From: PALSA-612 sp963776735
Lineage (GTDB): Bacteria > Actinomycetota > Thermoleophilia > Gaiellales > Gaiellaceae
NCBI GenBank assembly: GCA_963776735.1
Contig: CAVZNV010000018.1
Coordinates: 434,001-498,000 of the forward strand
Reading direction: 5' to 3'
Length of the DNA stretch: 64,000 nucleotides
Below are positions 6,756 through 15,598 of this stretch, one piece after another; the stretch's first letter is position 1, and every line of letters starts with the position of its first letter. The notes beneath the pieces were generated by a model that did no database searches, had not been told where the DNA came from, and saw nothing but the letters and a program-made list of their open reading frames with translations. A program made the position numbers and the translations under genes.

Positions 6756-8519
6756 ATGCGGAGAGCGCTCATCGTCGTCGCGATCGCAGCGGCCGTCGTA
6801 GCCGGCGCCGCCTGGCCGGCCGCGCGGAACTCGACGCCGCAGACGGTGCTCACGCTCTCGACACCGATGGACTCGTTCGCGGCCGACGGCGCGCGGATGG
6901 CCTGGATGGTCGAGGACGACACCTGCGGCATCCTCGTCCGCAGCCGCCCGATCGCAGGCGGCCCGGTCACGACGCTGACGACGCCGAAGGGCGACACCTG
7001 CCAGAGCGGGACCGGCCAGAACGGGCCCGGCGATCTCGTGTTGGCCGGCAGCCACGCACTCTTCACGACCTACTCGGCGTCGAACGAAGAGGATGACGCC
7101 GAAGTAACCCTCGGCGTTCCCGGGAAGCCGGACAAGCAGGTGTGGATCGTCGGGTGGCAGGGCGGGATCGACGCGGGTGACCACACTGTCCCCTCGGTGC
7201 CCATGGCAGGCGGAGGCTCGACGCTCGTGTACGCGGACAACGGCGACATCGGTTCCCGCGGCGAGCTCTACCGGGCAGTCTCGCCGAAGTGCTGCCGCGT
7301 CGGGACGGTCAACGGCGTACGGGCACTGGCGGTCGACGGCAACCGGATCGCGGCGGCGGTGACGACGCCGGCCGGCGCCGCGCTCAGCGACAGCCCGGTC
7401 TGGATCGCCGGCGGCCGCATCGGCTTCGACAGCTTCCGCGACGGCAACACGGGCATCTACACCGTGTCGTCGTCCGGCGGTGCCTGGAAGCTCCTGCGCG
7501 AGTCGGTCGACGAGAACGTCGGCAAGCCGGCCTGGTCGCCGGACGGGCACCGGATCGCGTACGAGAGCGAGTTCGAGCTCTACGTCATGAACGCGGACGG
7601 AAGCGGGCCGAGGCTCGTCGAGTCGACGCACGAAGCGGACGAGGCGGCCTGGACGCCCGACGGCAAGCGGCTGGTCTGGTCGAACGGCGACGACGGATCG
7701 CTCTGGGCCACCGTGCTCGCGACCGGCAAGAGCCGACTGCTGTTCAAGGTCGGATCGGACCTCCTGGAGACCCCTGCGGTCGCCCCGGGAGGCACGCGGA
7801 TCGCCTACCACGACGAGGAGAAGAGCCAGTTGCTCGTCTCCGCGCTGAACGGCGCGAACCGCAGGGTGATCGGCTCCGGCACCGACCCCGCCTGGTCGCC
7901 GGACGGCTCCCTGATCGCCTCGTCCACCTGCAAGATCGTCATCTCCGCCCCCGACGGCACCGGTGCGCACGCGATCACGAGCCCGCCGGCGAAGCAGTGC
8001 GACCTGCACCCGTCCTGGTCGCCGGACGGCTCGCAGATCGTCTTCAGCCGCGGACAGACCAACGTCACGGCCGATCTCTACGTCGTCAACGCCGACGGCA
8101 CCGGCCTCCACCGGCTGACGTCGACCGTCCCGGTCCCGGCGAAGGACGAGGCGCTCGTCGTGAACCACGCCGGCAAGCGCGCGGGCGCGGTGATCCCGGT
8201 CCGGGCGTCGCGCGTCCTGCTCTCCGGGCGGACGCTCGTGCTGCTCACCGCCGCCGCGCTCGAGGTTCGCGACGTCTCGAGCGGGCGCCTGCTGCGGAAG
8301 CTGTACGCGCACGGACGGGTTCTGAGCCTCGCGCTGTCCGGGCAACGGCTCGTCTACTACGCGGGCGGCGCGCTCTGGCTCGCGAACACGCAGACCGGCA
8401 GGACGACCCGCCTGCTGAGCACACCGCCGCCCGTCGGCCTCGGGATCTCCAAACAGCGCGTGGTGTGGGCCGAATCCGGCCGGAAGAGCGCCCGCGTCCG
8501 CGAGCTGATCGTTCCCTGA
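6756..8519 (+). CDS. TolB-like / WD40-like beta-propeller secreted protein
   Basis: Exported protein of 587 aa with an N-terminal signal segment (RRALIVVAIAAAVVAGAAWP). The body carries several PD40/TolB-type blades with the W(S/T)PDG pattern: AWSPDGHRIAYESEFELYVM, AWTPDGKRLVWS, AWSPDGSLIAS, SWSPDGSQIVFSRG, interspersed with NADGSG/NADGTG turns. These blades build a propeller used for protein or ligand binding outside the membrane. No enzymatic domain follows, so this is not a prolyl oligopeptidase. It stands alone, divergent from the collagen-like gene. Confidence 0.85.
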   Translation: MRRALIVVAIAAAVVAGAAWPAARNSTPQTVLTLSTPMDSFAADGARMAWMVEDDTCGILVRSRPIAGGPVTTLTTPKGDTCQSGTGQNGPGDLVLAGSHALFTTYSASNEEDDAEVTLGVPGKPDKQVWIVGWQGGIDAGDHTVPSVPMAGGGSTLVYADNGDIGSRGELYRAVSPKCCRVGTVNGVRALAVDGNRIAAAVTTPAGAALSDSPVWIAGGRIGFDSFRDGNTGIYTVSSSGGAWKLLRESVDENVGKPAWSPDGHRIAYESEFELYVMNADGSGPRLVESTHEADEAAWTPDGKRLVWSNGDDGSLWATVLATGKSRLLFKVGSDLLETPAVAPGGTRIAYHDEEKSQLLVSALNGANRRVIGSGTDPAWSPDGSLIASSTCKIVISAPDGTGAHAITSPPAKQCDLHPSWSPDGSQIVFSRGQTNVTADLYVVNADGTGLHRLTSTVPVPAKDEALVVNHAGKRAGAVIPVRASRVLLSGRTLVLLTAAALEVRDVSSGRLLRKLYAHGRVLSLALSGQRLVYYAGGALWLANTQTGRTTRLLSTPPPVGLGISKQRVVWAESGRKSARVRELIVP

Positions 8520-8700
8520 CCACTGGAACTTCGACGAAACGCGGCTGAGGGTCGCCGGAACGGGCTGAGCCCCGAACTGCCGCGTCCTCGGTCGCGCCGC
8601 ACCCTCCGGTACGACCGCTCCGTGCGTCCTTGCATCACGACGCTCATCACGCCGTTTGTGAAACAGAGAACACGCAAAACAGCGGCTAGATTCGCGTGCG

Positions 8701-8913
8701 ATGTCTTGCGAAGCCTGGAAGTGGTTGGCGATCACCACTGGGGCTGTCGCGTTCGTTGGTCACTTCGTCTATCTGACTGCTTGCGGTGCCTTTGCACCAG
8801 CCGAGCTGCGCGAGAGACGACACGCTCGCCTGCGGCCGCTCTTCCTTACCTCTCTTGCAAGCGGCGCGGTGGCGTTCGTCTCGATCCTCGTCTACATCGC
8901 GCACTGCAGCTAG
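8701..8913 (+). CDS. small two-helix membrane protein
   Basis: Seventy-residue protein with two hydrophobic segments (WLAITTGAVAFVGHFVYLTA and LTSLASGAVAFVSILVYIAH) joined by a charged loop AELRERRHARLRP; the two segments resemble each other (GAVAFV in both), as in an internal duplication. The ATG has no ribosome-binding site but is preceded by TAGATT at 8687-8692 and 8 nt, so a leaderless start is plausible. No family recognised. Confidence 0.55.
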   Translation: MSCEAWKWLAITTGAVAFVGHFVYLTACGAFAPAELRERRHARLRPLFLTSLASGAVAFVSILVYIAHCS

Positions 8914-8936
8914 CACCGTTTCGCGAAACCGTCCTC

Positions 8937-10499
8937 CTACATCCGGAAGACGCCGAACGTCGTCTCCGGGATCGACGCGTTCAGCGCCGTGGCGATGCCC
9001 ATCGCCAGCACGCGGCGGGTGTCGAGCGGGTCGAGAATGCCGTCGTCCCACAGGCGGGCGGTGGAGTAGTACGGATTGCCCTCGGCCTCGTACTTGGCGC
9101 GGATCTCCTCGGGATCGGCGTCGCCCACCATCGTCAGCACGGTCGCGGCCTGCTCGCCGCCCATCACCGAGATGCGCGCGTTCGGCCACATCCACAGCTG
9201 CCGCGGGCCGTACGCGCGCCCGCACATCCCGTAGTTGCCGGCGCCGAACGATCCGCCGGTGACGACGGTGAATTTCGGCACGTCCGCGCAGGCCACGGCC
9301 ATCACGAGCTTGGCCCCGTCGCGGGCGATGCCTCCGGCCTCGTACTCCTTGCCGACCATGAACCCGGTGATGTTCTGGAGGAAGACGAGAGGGACTCGGC
9401 GCTTGCAGGCGAGCTCGATGAAGTGCGCGCCCTTCTGGGCCGACTCGGCGAAGAGCACGCCGTTGTTCGCGAGGATGCCGACGGGATGGCCCTCGATCCG
9501 CGCGAAGCCGCAGACGAGCGTCTCGCCGTAGAGCGCCTTGAACTCGTGGAAGCGGCTGCCGTCGACGAGTCGGGCGACGATCTCGCGCGGGTCGACCTGG
9601 TGACGGAAGTCCTCGGGAATCAGGCCGTAGAGGTCGGACGGGTCGACGGCGGGCTCCTCCGGTGCGGACACGTCCCACGGCGGATCGGGCCGGCTGCGGT
9701 CGAGGTTGCGCACGATCTCGCGGCAGATCGCGAGCGCATGCTCGTCGGACGTCGCGTAGTGGTCGGCGACGCCGGACTGTCGCGTATGGACGTCCGCGCC
9801 GCCGAGCTCCTCCGCCGAGACCTCCTGGCCGGTCGCCGCCTTCACGAGCGGGGGCCCGCCGATGAAGATCGTGCCCGTTCCCTTGACGATGATCGTCTCG
9901 TCCGACATGGCCGGGACGTACGCGCCGCCGGCCGTGCACGAGCCCATGACGGACGCGATCTGCGGGATGCCGAGCGCGGACATGCGCGCCTGGTTGTAGA
10001 AAATCCGCCCGAAGTGGTCGCGGTCGGGGAAGACCTCGGCCTGAAGCGGCAGGAACGCGCCGCCCGAATCGACGAGATACAGGCACGGCAGGTGGTTCTG
10101 CTCGGCGATCTCCTGCGCGCGCAGGTGCTTCTTGACCGTCAGCGGGTAGTACGAGCCACCCTTCACGGTCGCGTCGTTGGCGACGATCACGCACTCCTGG
10201 CCCTCGACGACGCCGATCCCCGTGACAATGCCGGCACCGGGCGCGTCGCCGTCGTACACGTCCCAGGCGGCGAGCGCGGACAGCTCGAGGAAGGCCGCAC
10301 CCGGGTCGACGAGCCGGTCGATCCGCTCGCGCGCCGTCAGCTTCCCGCGCGACCGGTGTCGCTCGAGCGCCTTCTCGCCGCCGCCGCGCGCGACCTGAGC
10401 CGTCCGCTTGCGCAACTCGGCGACGAGGGCTTCCATCCGCGTCCGGCGGGTCGCGAAGAGGTCGGAGTCCCGCTCGGCCTGTGTGGCGAGCACGGTCAC
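8937..10499 (-). CDS. mccB: methylcrotonyl-CoA carboxylase beta subunit (carboxyltransferase)
   Basis: Carboxyltransferase subunit of 520 aa, normal length. It begins with the paired-helix region KALERHRSRGKLTARERID, contains GGSYYPLTVKKHLRAQEIAE and SGGAFLPLQAEVFPDRDHFG, and has the acyl-CoA/biotin pocket motifs GSCTAGGAYVPAMSDE and GGSFGAGNYGMCGRAYGPR; this combination is specific for the methylcrotonyl-CoA/geranyl-CoA type rather than the propionyl-CoA type. It transfers carboxyl from carboxybiotin to methylcrotonyl-CoA in leucine degradation, with the biotin subunit at 2299 as its likely partner. The GTG start has TAGGCT with a 6-nt gap upstream (leaderless). Confidence 0.93.
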   Translation of the reverse strand: MTVLATQAERDSDLFATRRTRMEALVAELRKRTAQVARGGGEKALERHRSRGKLTARERIDRLVDPGAAFLELSALAAWDVYDGDAPGAGIVTGIGVVEGQECVIVANDATVKGGSYYPLTVKKHLRAQEIAEQNHLPCLYLVDSGGAFLPLQAEVFPDRDHFGRIFYNQARMSALGIPQIASVMGSCTAGGAYVPAMSDETIIVKGTGTIFIGGPPLVKAATGQEVSAEELGGADVHTRQSGVADHYATSDEHALAICREIVRNLDRSRPDPPWDVSAPEEPAVDPSDLYGLIPEDFRHQVDPREIVARLVDGSRFHEFKALYGETLVCGFARIEGHPVGILANNGVLFAESAQKGAHFIELACKRRVPLVFLQNITGFMVGKEYEAGGIARDGAKLVMAVACADVPKFTVVTGGSFGAGNYGMCGRAYGPRQLWMWPNARISVMGGEQAATVLTMVGDADPEEIRAKYEAEGNPYYSTARLWDDGILDPLDTRRVLAMGIATALNASIPETTFGVFRM

Positions 10500-10543
10500 G
10501 GCGGGAGCCTAGCCGGGCCGGACGACGCGGTACGCTCTTCGCC

Positions 10544-10732
10544 GTGGGACGACGTGGGCTTGTCGCGCTCGGCGCCCTGCTCCTGCTCGCCGGGACGCTG
10601 CTCGTCTTCCGCGCATTCGACCGCGGTTCACACTCGGCGAGCGACACGCTGCGCCCGTTCGTCCTGACGATGGCGCCGGTGTGGATCGTCTTCTTCGCCG
10701 CTGCGCGGCTGCTCGTGAAGCGTCCGGATTGA
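10544..10732 (+). CDS. small two-segment membrane protein
   Basis: Sixty-two residues from GTG 10544, chosen because TACGCT lies 7 nt upstream (leaderless arrangement) and because translation begins directly before the first hydrophobic helix (RGLVALGALLLLAGTLLVF). A second helix (FVLTMAPVWIVFFAAARLLV) ends in a basic tail. Divergent from mccB. No family recognised. Confidence 0.6.
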   Translation: MGRRGLVALGALLLLAGTLLVFRAFDRGSHSASDTLRPFVLTMAPVWIVFFAAARLLVKRPD

Positions 10733-10751
10733 GGCGCGGCTCGTCGGGTGC

Positions 10752-11174
10752 CTAGCGCTGCGGCAGCGCGAGCTCGAGGACGTCGTCCGCGGCGCGGACG
10801 AAGCTGCGGCGTGAGTAGAAGTCGAGCGCGCGCCGGTTGTCGGGCTCGACCACGATCTGCAGACGCGCCGCTCCTTCCGAGATCGCGAAGCCCTCGGCGT
10901 AGTCGACGAGCTGGTTGCCGATGCCCTCGTGCTCGTGGCGCGGGCTGACGAGGAGCTGCTCGATCAACACCGTGTCGCCGGCGCGGGACAGCGCCACGTA
11001 GCCGGCCCGGTCGCCCTCGAGATCGGCAACGAACACCGTGTCGCCCGCGATCCCGGCCAGCGTCCCGCCGTCGCTCCACGTCTCGTGCGCCCCGAACGCC
11101 TCCCGCGCGAGGCTGAACAGGAGGCTCTCGTCCTCGGCCCGGTACGGCCGGATCTCCGCCTTCCGGTAGGGCAC
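10752..11174 (-). CDS. GNAT-family N-acetyltransferase
   Basis: Single GNAT domain of 140 aa. It has the N-terminal strand IRPYRAEDESLLFSL, the central strand VLIEQLLVSPRHEHEGIGNQ with the R/Q-x-x-G-x-G/A-type acetyl-CoA pyrophosphate loop (here HEHEGIGNQ), and the C-terminal VEPDNRRALDFYSRRSF typical of the family. It transfers an acetyl group from acetyl-CoA to an unknown amine. The GTG start follows TAGAAT with a 9-nt gap. It lies directly downstream of the O-antigen-ligase-like gene on the same strand. Confidence 0.85.
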   Translation of the reverse strand: MPYRKAEIRPYRAEDESLLFSLAREAFGAHETWSDGGTLAGIAGDTVFVADLEGDRAGYVALSRAGDTVLIEQLLVSPRHEHEGIGNQLVDYAEGFAISEGAARLQIVVEPDNRRALDFYSRRSFVRAADDVLELALPQR

Positions 11175-11199
11175 CGCACCTCGATTCTATCGCGCGTTT

Positions 11200-13020
11200 T
11201 CAGACTTTTCCGCCGGCGCCCGACACGCCCGCGCGCCGGAGCGCGTCTGCGATGCCGGCGTCGTGCGGAGACAGGCTCAGCGCGAGCTCGAGCTGCTTGC
11301 GCGCGGCGAGAAGGTGGTGCGCGTTCAGGTACGCGACCCCGAGCAGGTAGTGCACCTCCTCGTCCGCGGGCTGGATCTTGACGGCAGAGCGGAGCGGCGG
11401 GATGTCGTTCGCGCCGCTCGCCAGGGCGGCTTGTGTCAGCAGCGGGTCGACGGAGAGCGGGTCGAGCGTCCTGGCCCACGACAGGCTGTTCGCGCGCGCC
11501 GAGCCGCTCTCGCCGTACGCGCTGTCCGTGAACCGGGCGGAGAGCCAGGGCGGGAGGAAGCCGACCAGCGCGACGACACCGACGAGGGCGGCGCCGGAGA
11601 GTGCGGGCCTCGAGCCGAGCACCGGACGGCCGCCGCGCGAGGCGCCGATGCCCGCGAGCACGAGCGCGGCTAGACCGACGGACGGGATCGACCAGACCCA
11701 GTCGATTGCCGTGTGAACGGCGAAGTAGACGCCGGAGGCGAACAGCGCTGCGGGCAGGATCGGGGCGCCCCGGCGGCGGGCGACCGCAGCGAGGCCGAAC
11801 ACCCCCGAACCGACGAGCAGCAGGAAGCCGACCACGCCCGTCTCGCTGAGCGCGTCGAGCTCCACGGAATGAGACCGCTCGGGCTCTTCGATCGTCTTGC
11901 CGTACCGGAGGTAGGCCGCAGGCCAGCCGTGCCCTCCCATCCCGAAGAGCGGGTTGCGTTCGAACTCGAGCAGCGCGACGCGCCAGTAGTCGTAGCGGTT
12001 CGAGCCGAACGACGTGAAATGGCTCGATGCCGTGTCGTGGGTGGGCAGCTGCTTGAACGAATCCCAGCGCGTCTGCACGAAGCCGATCGGGTGCGCGCCG
12101 GAGGCGAAGAAGCCGACCACCGAGGCCATGACGGCAACCGCGAGCAGCATCGCGAGCCCCCGTCCGACCCGGGCCACGATCCGCTTCCTGACCGTGACCC
12201 ACCGGTCGAGAAGCGCGTAGGCGACTCCCCAGACGACCGCTGCCCCCGTCAGCGCGAGAGCGACGTTGCCGGCATGGTGGATCGCAGGCAGCTCGAGGCG
12301 TCCCGAGACGCGGTAGGGCGCGGTGAGCGAGTCGGCGCCGAGAGCGGCGAGCACGCCGACGATCGCCGTCGGCACAAGCGCGCGCACCCGCTCGCGCGTC
12401 ACGACGAGGAAGACGACGCCGGAGATCGCGAGTGCGACGGCGCCGCCCTTGCTCTGCGTCATCAGCCAGCACGTGACCATGGCCGTCGCGGCGCCGAGCG
12501 AGAGCGCGCGCAGCGTCGTTCCGAGCCTCCGGTCTGCCGAAAGCGCGATCGCAGGCCACGCGCCGACGAGGAACAGTGCCGCAGCGCCGTTCCAGTACGA
12601 AACGGGGAAGTCGAGCCGCGCCTCCGTGTAGACGGCTCCCGCACTCGCAGCGCCGCGGCTCTCGATCAGGGTGGCGAGCGCGAGGACGCCGAGTCCGAGC
12701 ACCGCGACGACCACCGCCAGCAGTCGGTCGGCCTGCGAGCGCAGCGTCAGAACCGGCACGAGGAAGGTACCCGCGTAGAGCAGGCACAGGAGCGCGTCGT
12801 CACGCGCATTCGACGGCAGCGGGCTCCAGGAGATCGAGATCGCCGTCCAGAGCCCGAAGGTGGCCAGCAGCGCCGCCGCGCGCAGAGGAAAGCGGTCCGG
12901 CACGAGTGCGTGCCCCGAGACGAGCACGACCGCGAGCACGAGTGCGACCACGAGCGCGTAGGGCAGCCAGTCGGACGCGTCGATGCTGCCGTTCGTCTGC
13001 CAGGCAAGCGCAAATGCCAC
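11200..13020 (-). CDS. O-antigen ligase/polymerase-like membrane protein with TPR-like tail
   Basis: Polytopic membrane protein of about 606 aa with roughly eleven hydrophobic segments, a large periplasmic loop in the second half (FTSFGSNRYDYWRVALLEFE, then RNPLFGMGGHG) typical of Wzy/WaaL-type enzymes that join glycans, and a soluble C-terminal part with TPR-like repeats (PADEEVHYLLGVAYLNAHHL; ARKQLELALSLSPHDAGIAD). The start is unresolved: GTG 13020 cuts into the first membrane helix, and the upstream in-frame codons (LLRVLPTAAVVAV) look like its missing half, but no ATG, GTG or TTG lies in frame before them. It probably works with the sugar transferase at 13625. Confidence 0.8.
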   Translation of the reverse strand: MAFALAWQTNGSIDASDWLPYALVVALVLAVVLVSGHALVPDRFPLRAAALLATFGLWTAISISWSPLPSNARDDALLCLLYAGTFLVPVLTLRSQADRLLAVVVAVLGLGVLALATLIESRGAASAGAVYTEARLDFPVSYWNGAAALFLVGAWPAIALSADRRLGTTLRALSLGAATAMVTCWLMTQSKGGAVALAISGVVFLVVTRERVRALVPTAIVGVLAALGADSLTAPYRVSGRLELPAIHHAGNVALALTGAAVVWGVAYALLDRWVTVRKRIVARVGRGLAMLLAVAVMASVVGFFASGAHPIGFVQTRWDSFKQLPTHDTASSHFTSFGSNRYDYWRVALLEFERNPLFGMGGHGWPAAYLRYGKTIEEPERSHSVELDALSETGVVGFLLLVGSGVFGLAAVARRRGAPILPAALFASGVYFAVHTAIDWVWSIPSVGLAALVLAGIGASRGGRPVLGSRPALSGAALVGVVALVGFLPPWLSARFTDSAYGESGSARANSLSWARTLDPLSVDPLLTQAALASGANDIPPLRSAVKIQPADEEVHYLLGVAYLNAHHLLAARKQLELALSLSPHDAGIADALRRAGVSGAGGKV

Positions 13021-13140
13021 GGCGACGACGGCTGCCGTGGGGAGGACGCGCAGGAGCGTCGCGGGCTGGAGGAACGGGTGATCCCTGTCGATAGGACAGA
13101 TGTCGGCGGATCGGGCCTCCGACTCAAATTTCCGTCTTAA

Positions 13141-13154
13141 CCCCCGAACGGGGG
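13141..13154 (+). promoter_or_regulatory. CCC-N-GGG element, site a
   Basis: Perfect inverted repeat CCCCCGAACGGGGG followed by AGTC, about 100 nt before the LPFTG gene and 16 nt before its -35 box. The right half (CGAACGGGGG) is repeated at 13158-13167. It is one of eight similar sites in the window. Confidence 0.5.
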
Positions 13155-13170
13155 AGTCGAACGGGGGCTA

Positions 13171-13198
13171 TTGACCTTTCCTCGAAAACGCCAACACT
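13171..13198 (+). promoter_or_regulatory. candidate promoter of the LPFTG gene
   Basis: TTGACC at 13171-13176 and AACACT at 13193-13198, separated by 16 bp, about 55 bp upstream of the start codon at 13254, in an unusually AT-rich patch. This is the best housekeeping-type promoter match in the region. Confidence 0.5.
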
Positions 13199-13253
13199 TA
13201 GACGGAGAGGTTCTTTGGGGAGAAGAACCGCTGAAGAGACCAGAGGAGGACGA

Positions 13254-13598
13254 ATGAGGCGTGTACGAACCATTGGAGGGCTGCTCGGCGTCTTCGCCGT
13301 GCTGCTCCTCGGGGCGTCCCCGGCGCTCTCCGCCACGCCCCGGCAGATCTACAACGACTACGTGCAGCACGGCCATCTGACCAAGCACTACTCGAAGGCC
13401 GACCTGCAGAGGGCGTACAACAGCACGCTCCTGAAGGGCTACTCGCACGGCCACCACAACGGGTTCCATCACGTGGTGCCGCCGCCTCCGCCAGGCCTGC
13501 CGTTCACCGGCATGGACCTCGGGCTGATCACGGCCGGCGCGCTGATGCTGCTCGCGTTCGGTGTCGGCCTGCGGCGGTTCGCCAGGTCGAAGGCGTAA
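13254..13598 (+). CDS. LPFTG-anchored small surface protein
   Basis: Protein of 114 aa with a strong ribosome-binding site (AGAGGAGGA, 4 nt before ATG). It has a signal peptide (TIGGLLGVFAVLLLGASPAL, cleavage after SA), a short mature domain (PRQIYNDYVQHGHLTKHYSK, then DLQRAYNSTLLKGYSHGHHN), a Pro linker, and a complete cell-wall sorting signal: LPFTG, a hydrophobic helix (LGLITAGALMLLAFGVGL) and a basic tail RRFARSKA. A sortase would cleave between Thr and Gly and attach it to the envelope; no sortase gene is in the window. It is followed 26 bp later by the sugar transferase. Confidence 0.88.
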   Translation: MRRVRTIGGLLGVFAVLLLGASPALSATPRQIYNDYVQHGHLTKHYSKADLQRAYNSTLLKGYSHGHHNGFHHVVPPPPPGLPFTGMDLGLITAGALMLLAFGVGLRRFARSKA

Positions 13599-13624
13599 CG
13601 AGACAGACGAATCGACAGGGCTGA

Positions 13625-15112
13625 ATGGGCTCGGCTGAGTCAGTAGTCAAGACGGCGAGCGCCGAACGGGCGCACGAAGTCGTCGTCACCCAGCCACAGG
13701 TCGCGAGGAACCTGCGATCCGGGTCGGGCTGGACGCTCGCCTGTCTCGGCGTCGACGTCGCCATGCTGCTGCTCGCCGCCGGCGCGACCGCGCTCGGCGG
13801 GCGGCTGGCGGGCTCGACGACGCCCTCGCCGGCCTGGATGGTCGCCTTCGTCGGCACGGTCATGGCCGTGTACGCGTCGCGCAGCCTCTATGCGCGGCGC
13901 CTGCGGCTGCACCTGCTGGACGACGTGCGGAGGCTCGTCGTCGGCACGGCCTTCGCGGCCGCGTTCGTCGTGACGGCGGAGATCGTCGTCTCGGGCTCTG
14001 TGCCGGTCGCGTACGGCATCCTGCGGCTGTCCGGATTCGCCTGCGCCTACGTGGCCGCTGGCCGCACCGCGCTCTACTGGACGCAGACCCGCGCCAGGGC
14101 AGAGGGCGATTCGATCCGTCCGACGCTGATCGTCGGCGCCGGCCGAATCGGCGCCGTCGTCGCACGTCGGCTCATGTCCGCACCGCAGCTCGGCCTCAAG
14201 CCGGTCGCGTTCCTCGACAAGGAACCGCTCGTCGACACCGAGGAGGAGCTGGGCGTCCCGGTCGTCGGGGCAAGCTGGGACCTCGACGAGGCCATCGCTC
14301 GCTACGGCATCCAGCAGGTGATCGTGACGTTCTCGACTGCGCCGGACGACGTCCTCCTCCGGCTCGTGCGCCGCTGCGAGGAGCTCGGCATCGGCGTCTC
14401 GGTCGTTCCGCGGTTGTTCGAGCGCATGCCCGAGCGCTACTCGATCGACCACGTAGGCGGAATCGCGCTCGTCTCCCCGCGGCGCGCGGATCCGCAGACC
14501 TGGGAGTTCCACGTGAAGTACGCCGTCGACCGCCTCGTCGCGGGCGTGGCGCTCGTCCTCCTGTCGCCGCTCTTCGCAGTGCTCTCCCTGGCGGTGTGGG
14601 CTTCCATGGGCAGGCCGATCTTCTTCCGTCAGACGCGCACCGGCCGCGACGGCCGGGCGTTCGACATGCTCAAGTTCCGCTCGATGCGCGAGGGCTCGGC
14701 GCCGCAGCGCGACCTCCGCGTCGTGTCGCCCGAGGCCCTCGGCCCGGGCGGCGTCGAAGGCGAGGACCGCCGCACGCCCGTCGGCTCGTTCCTCCGCAAG
14801 TCGTCGCTCGACGAGCTGCCGCAGCTGATCAACGTCGTCCGCGGTGAGATGAGCCTCGTCGGACCGAGGCCGGAGCGGCCCGAGTACGTGTCCGAGTTCC
14901 AGCAGACGGTGTACCGCTATGGCGACCGCCATCGCGTCAAGTCCGGCATCACGGGCTGGGCGCAGGTGCACGGGCTTCGCGGCAAGACGTCGCTCGCAGA
15001 CAGGGCCGAGTGGGACAACTTCTACATCGAGAACTTCTCGCTCTGGCTCGACCTGAAGATCGCGCTCAAGACCGTGGGCGCGGTGTTCGGATCGTTCGGA
15101 AACGTCGAGTAG
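13625..15112 (+). CDS. polyprenyl-phosphate sugar-1-phosphate transferase (WbaP/WcaJ type)
   Basis: Initiating enzyme of extracellular polysaccharide synthesis (495 aa), which loads a sugar-phosphate onto undecaprenyl phosphate at the membrane. N-terminal membrane helices (LACLGVDVAMLLLAAGATAL onward) precede a Rossmann-like CoA-binding domain (LIVGAGRIGAVVARRL). A further helix (VAGVALVLLSPLFAVLSLAV) then leads to the catalytic domain with FFRQTRTGRDGRAFDMLKFR, DELPQLINVVRGEMSLVGPR and GITGWAQVHGLRG, all diagnostic. The length and domain order match full-size family members. It probably initiates the glycan handled by the ligase at 11200 and the transferases from 60600 on. Confidence 0.93.
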   Translation: MGSAESVVKTASAERAHEVVVTQPQVARNLRSGSGWTLACLGVDVAMLLLAAGATALGGRLAGSTTPSPAWMVAFVGTVMAVYASRSLYARRLRLHLLDDVRRLVVGTAFAAAFVVTAEIVVSGSVPVAYGILRLSGFACAYVAAGRTALYWTQTRARAEGDSIRPTLIVGAGRIGAVVARRLMSAPQLGLKPVAFLDKEPLVDTEEELGVPVVGASWDLDEAIARYGIQQVIVTFSTAPDDVLLRLVRRCEELGIGVSVVPRLFERMPERYSIDHVGGIALVSPRRADPQTWEFHVKYAVDRLVAGVALVLLSPLFAVLSLAVWASMGRPIFFRQTRTGRDGRAFDMLKFRSMREGSAPQRDLRVVSPEALGPGGVEGEDRRTPVGSFLRKSSLDELPQLINVVRGEMSLVGPRPERPEYVSEFQQTVYRYGDRHRVKSGITGWAQVHGLRGKTSLADRAEWDNFYIENFSLWLDLKIALKTVGAVFGSFGNVE

Positions 15113-15205
15113 CTACCGCCAGAACGCGAGGCGCGAGACCCGACGACTCGGGTCCGGCTGGTGTCTTTCGTGGGTGGATTCGCTCGTGCGGGTTGCGACT
15201 CTCAT
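15113..15205 (-). CDS. possible 30-residue protein ending RLAFWR
   Basis: Short frame from ATG 15205 (preceded by GAGAGG) whose last residues, VSRLAFWR, repeat the tail of the Glu/Pro-rich protein at 15599 (LARLAFWR). The DNA repeat is 19 nt, CGCCAGAACGCGAGGCGCG, at both stop-codon ends. It may be a tiny gene, or the leftover 3' end of a duplicated copy of the 15599 gene. The stop abuts the stop of the sugar transferase. Confidence 0.3.
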   Translation of the reverse strand: MRVATRTSESTHERHQPDPSRRVSRLAFWR

Positions 15206-15298
15206 GACCTCTCGTCAGAATCCCGCGGCAGCGTGTGTCGTGTGTTCCGGCGGTCGAATCCTCGGGAACGTCGATCCGAACGTGCGCGGAGGTGAACG

Positions 15299-15553
15299 GT
15301 GAGCGATCGCGATGACATGAGCGGAATCCGCGATCTGACGGAGCGCGATGTGACACTGGCCGGGCGAGCCATGGTCATCGCAGGCGGCTTCTGCCTGAGC
15401 ATCGGTGCCGGCGTTGGAGCCTGGCTCTGGCTGCGGCCGCTCAGTGCGGCAGCAGGCGTGGTCGGCGTCCTCGTCGGGATCGGTCTCTTCTTCGTCGTCT
15501 ACGGCTTGGCAATGACGATCACGCTTCTCGCCAAGCTCATCGACAAGAGATAG
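15299..15553 (+). CDS. small membrane protein (84 aa)
   Basis: GTG start with GGAGGTGAAC immediately upstream. An acidic/charged N-terminus (SDRDDMSGIRDLTERD) is followed by two hydrophobic helices (GRAMVIAGGFCLSIGAGVGA and GVVGVLVGIGLFFVVYGLAM) and a basic end. No family recognised; it lies between envelope-glycan genes. Confidence 0.6.
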   Translation: MSDRDDMSGIRDLTERDVTLAGRAMVIAGGFCLSIGAGVGAWLWLRPLSAAAGVVGVLVGIGLFFVVYGLAMTITLLAKLIDKR

Positions 15554-15598
15554 ACCCAGGACGGAGAAACGCCCTCGAGTGCACGCGGGCGGTTGGTA

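Noticed and set aside
8937..10499. Propionyl-CoA carboxylase beta as identity
   Set aside because: The GGSYYPLTVKKHLRAQ and FPDRDHFGRIFYNQARMS motifs are those of the methylcrotonyl-CoA type.
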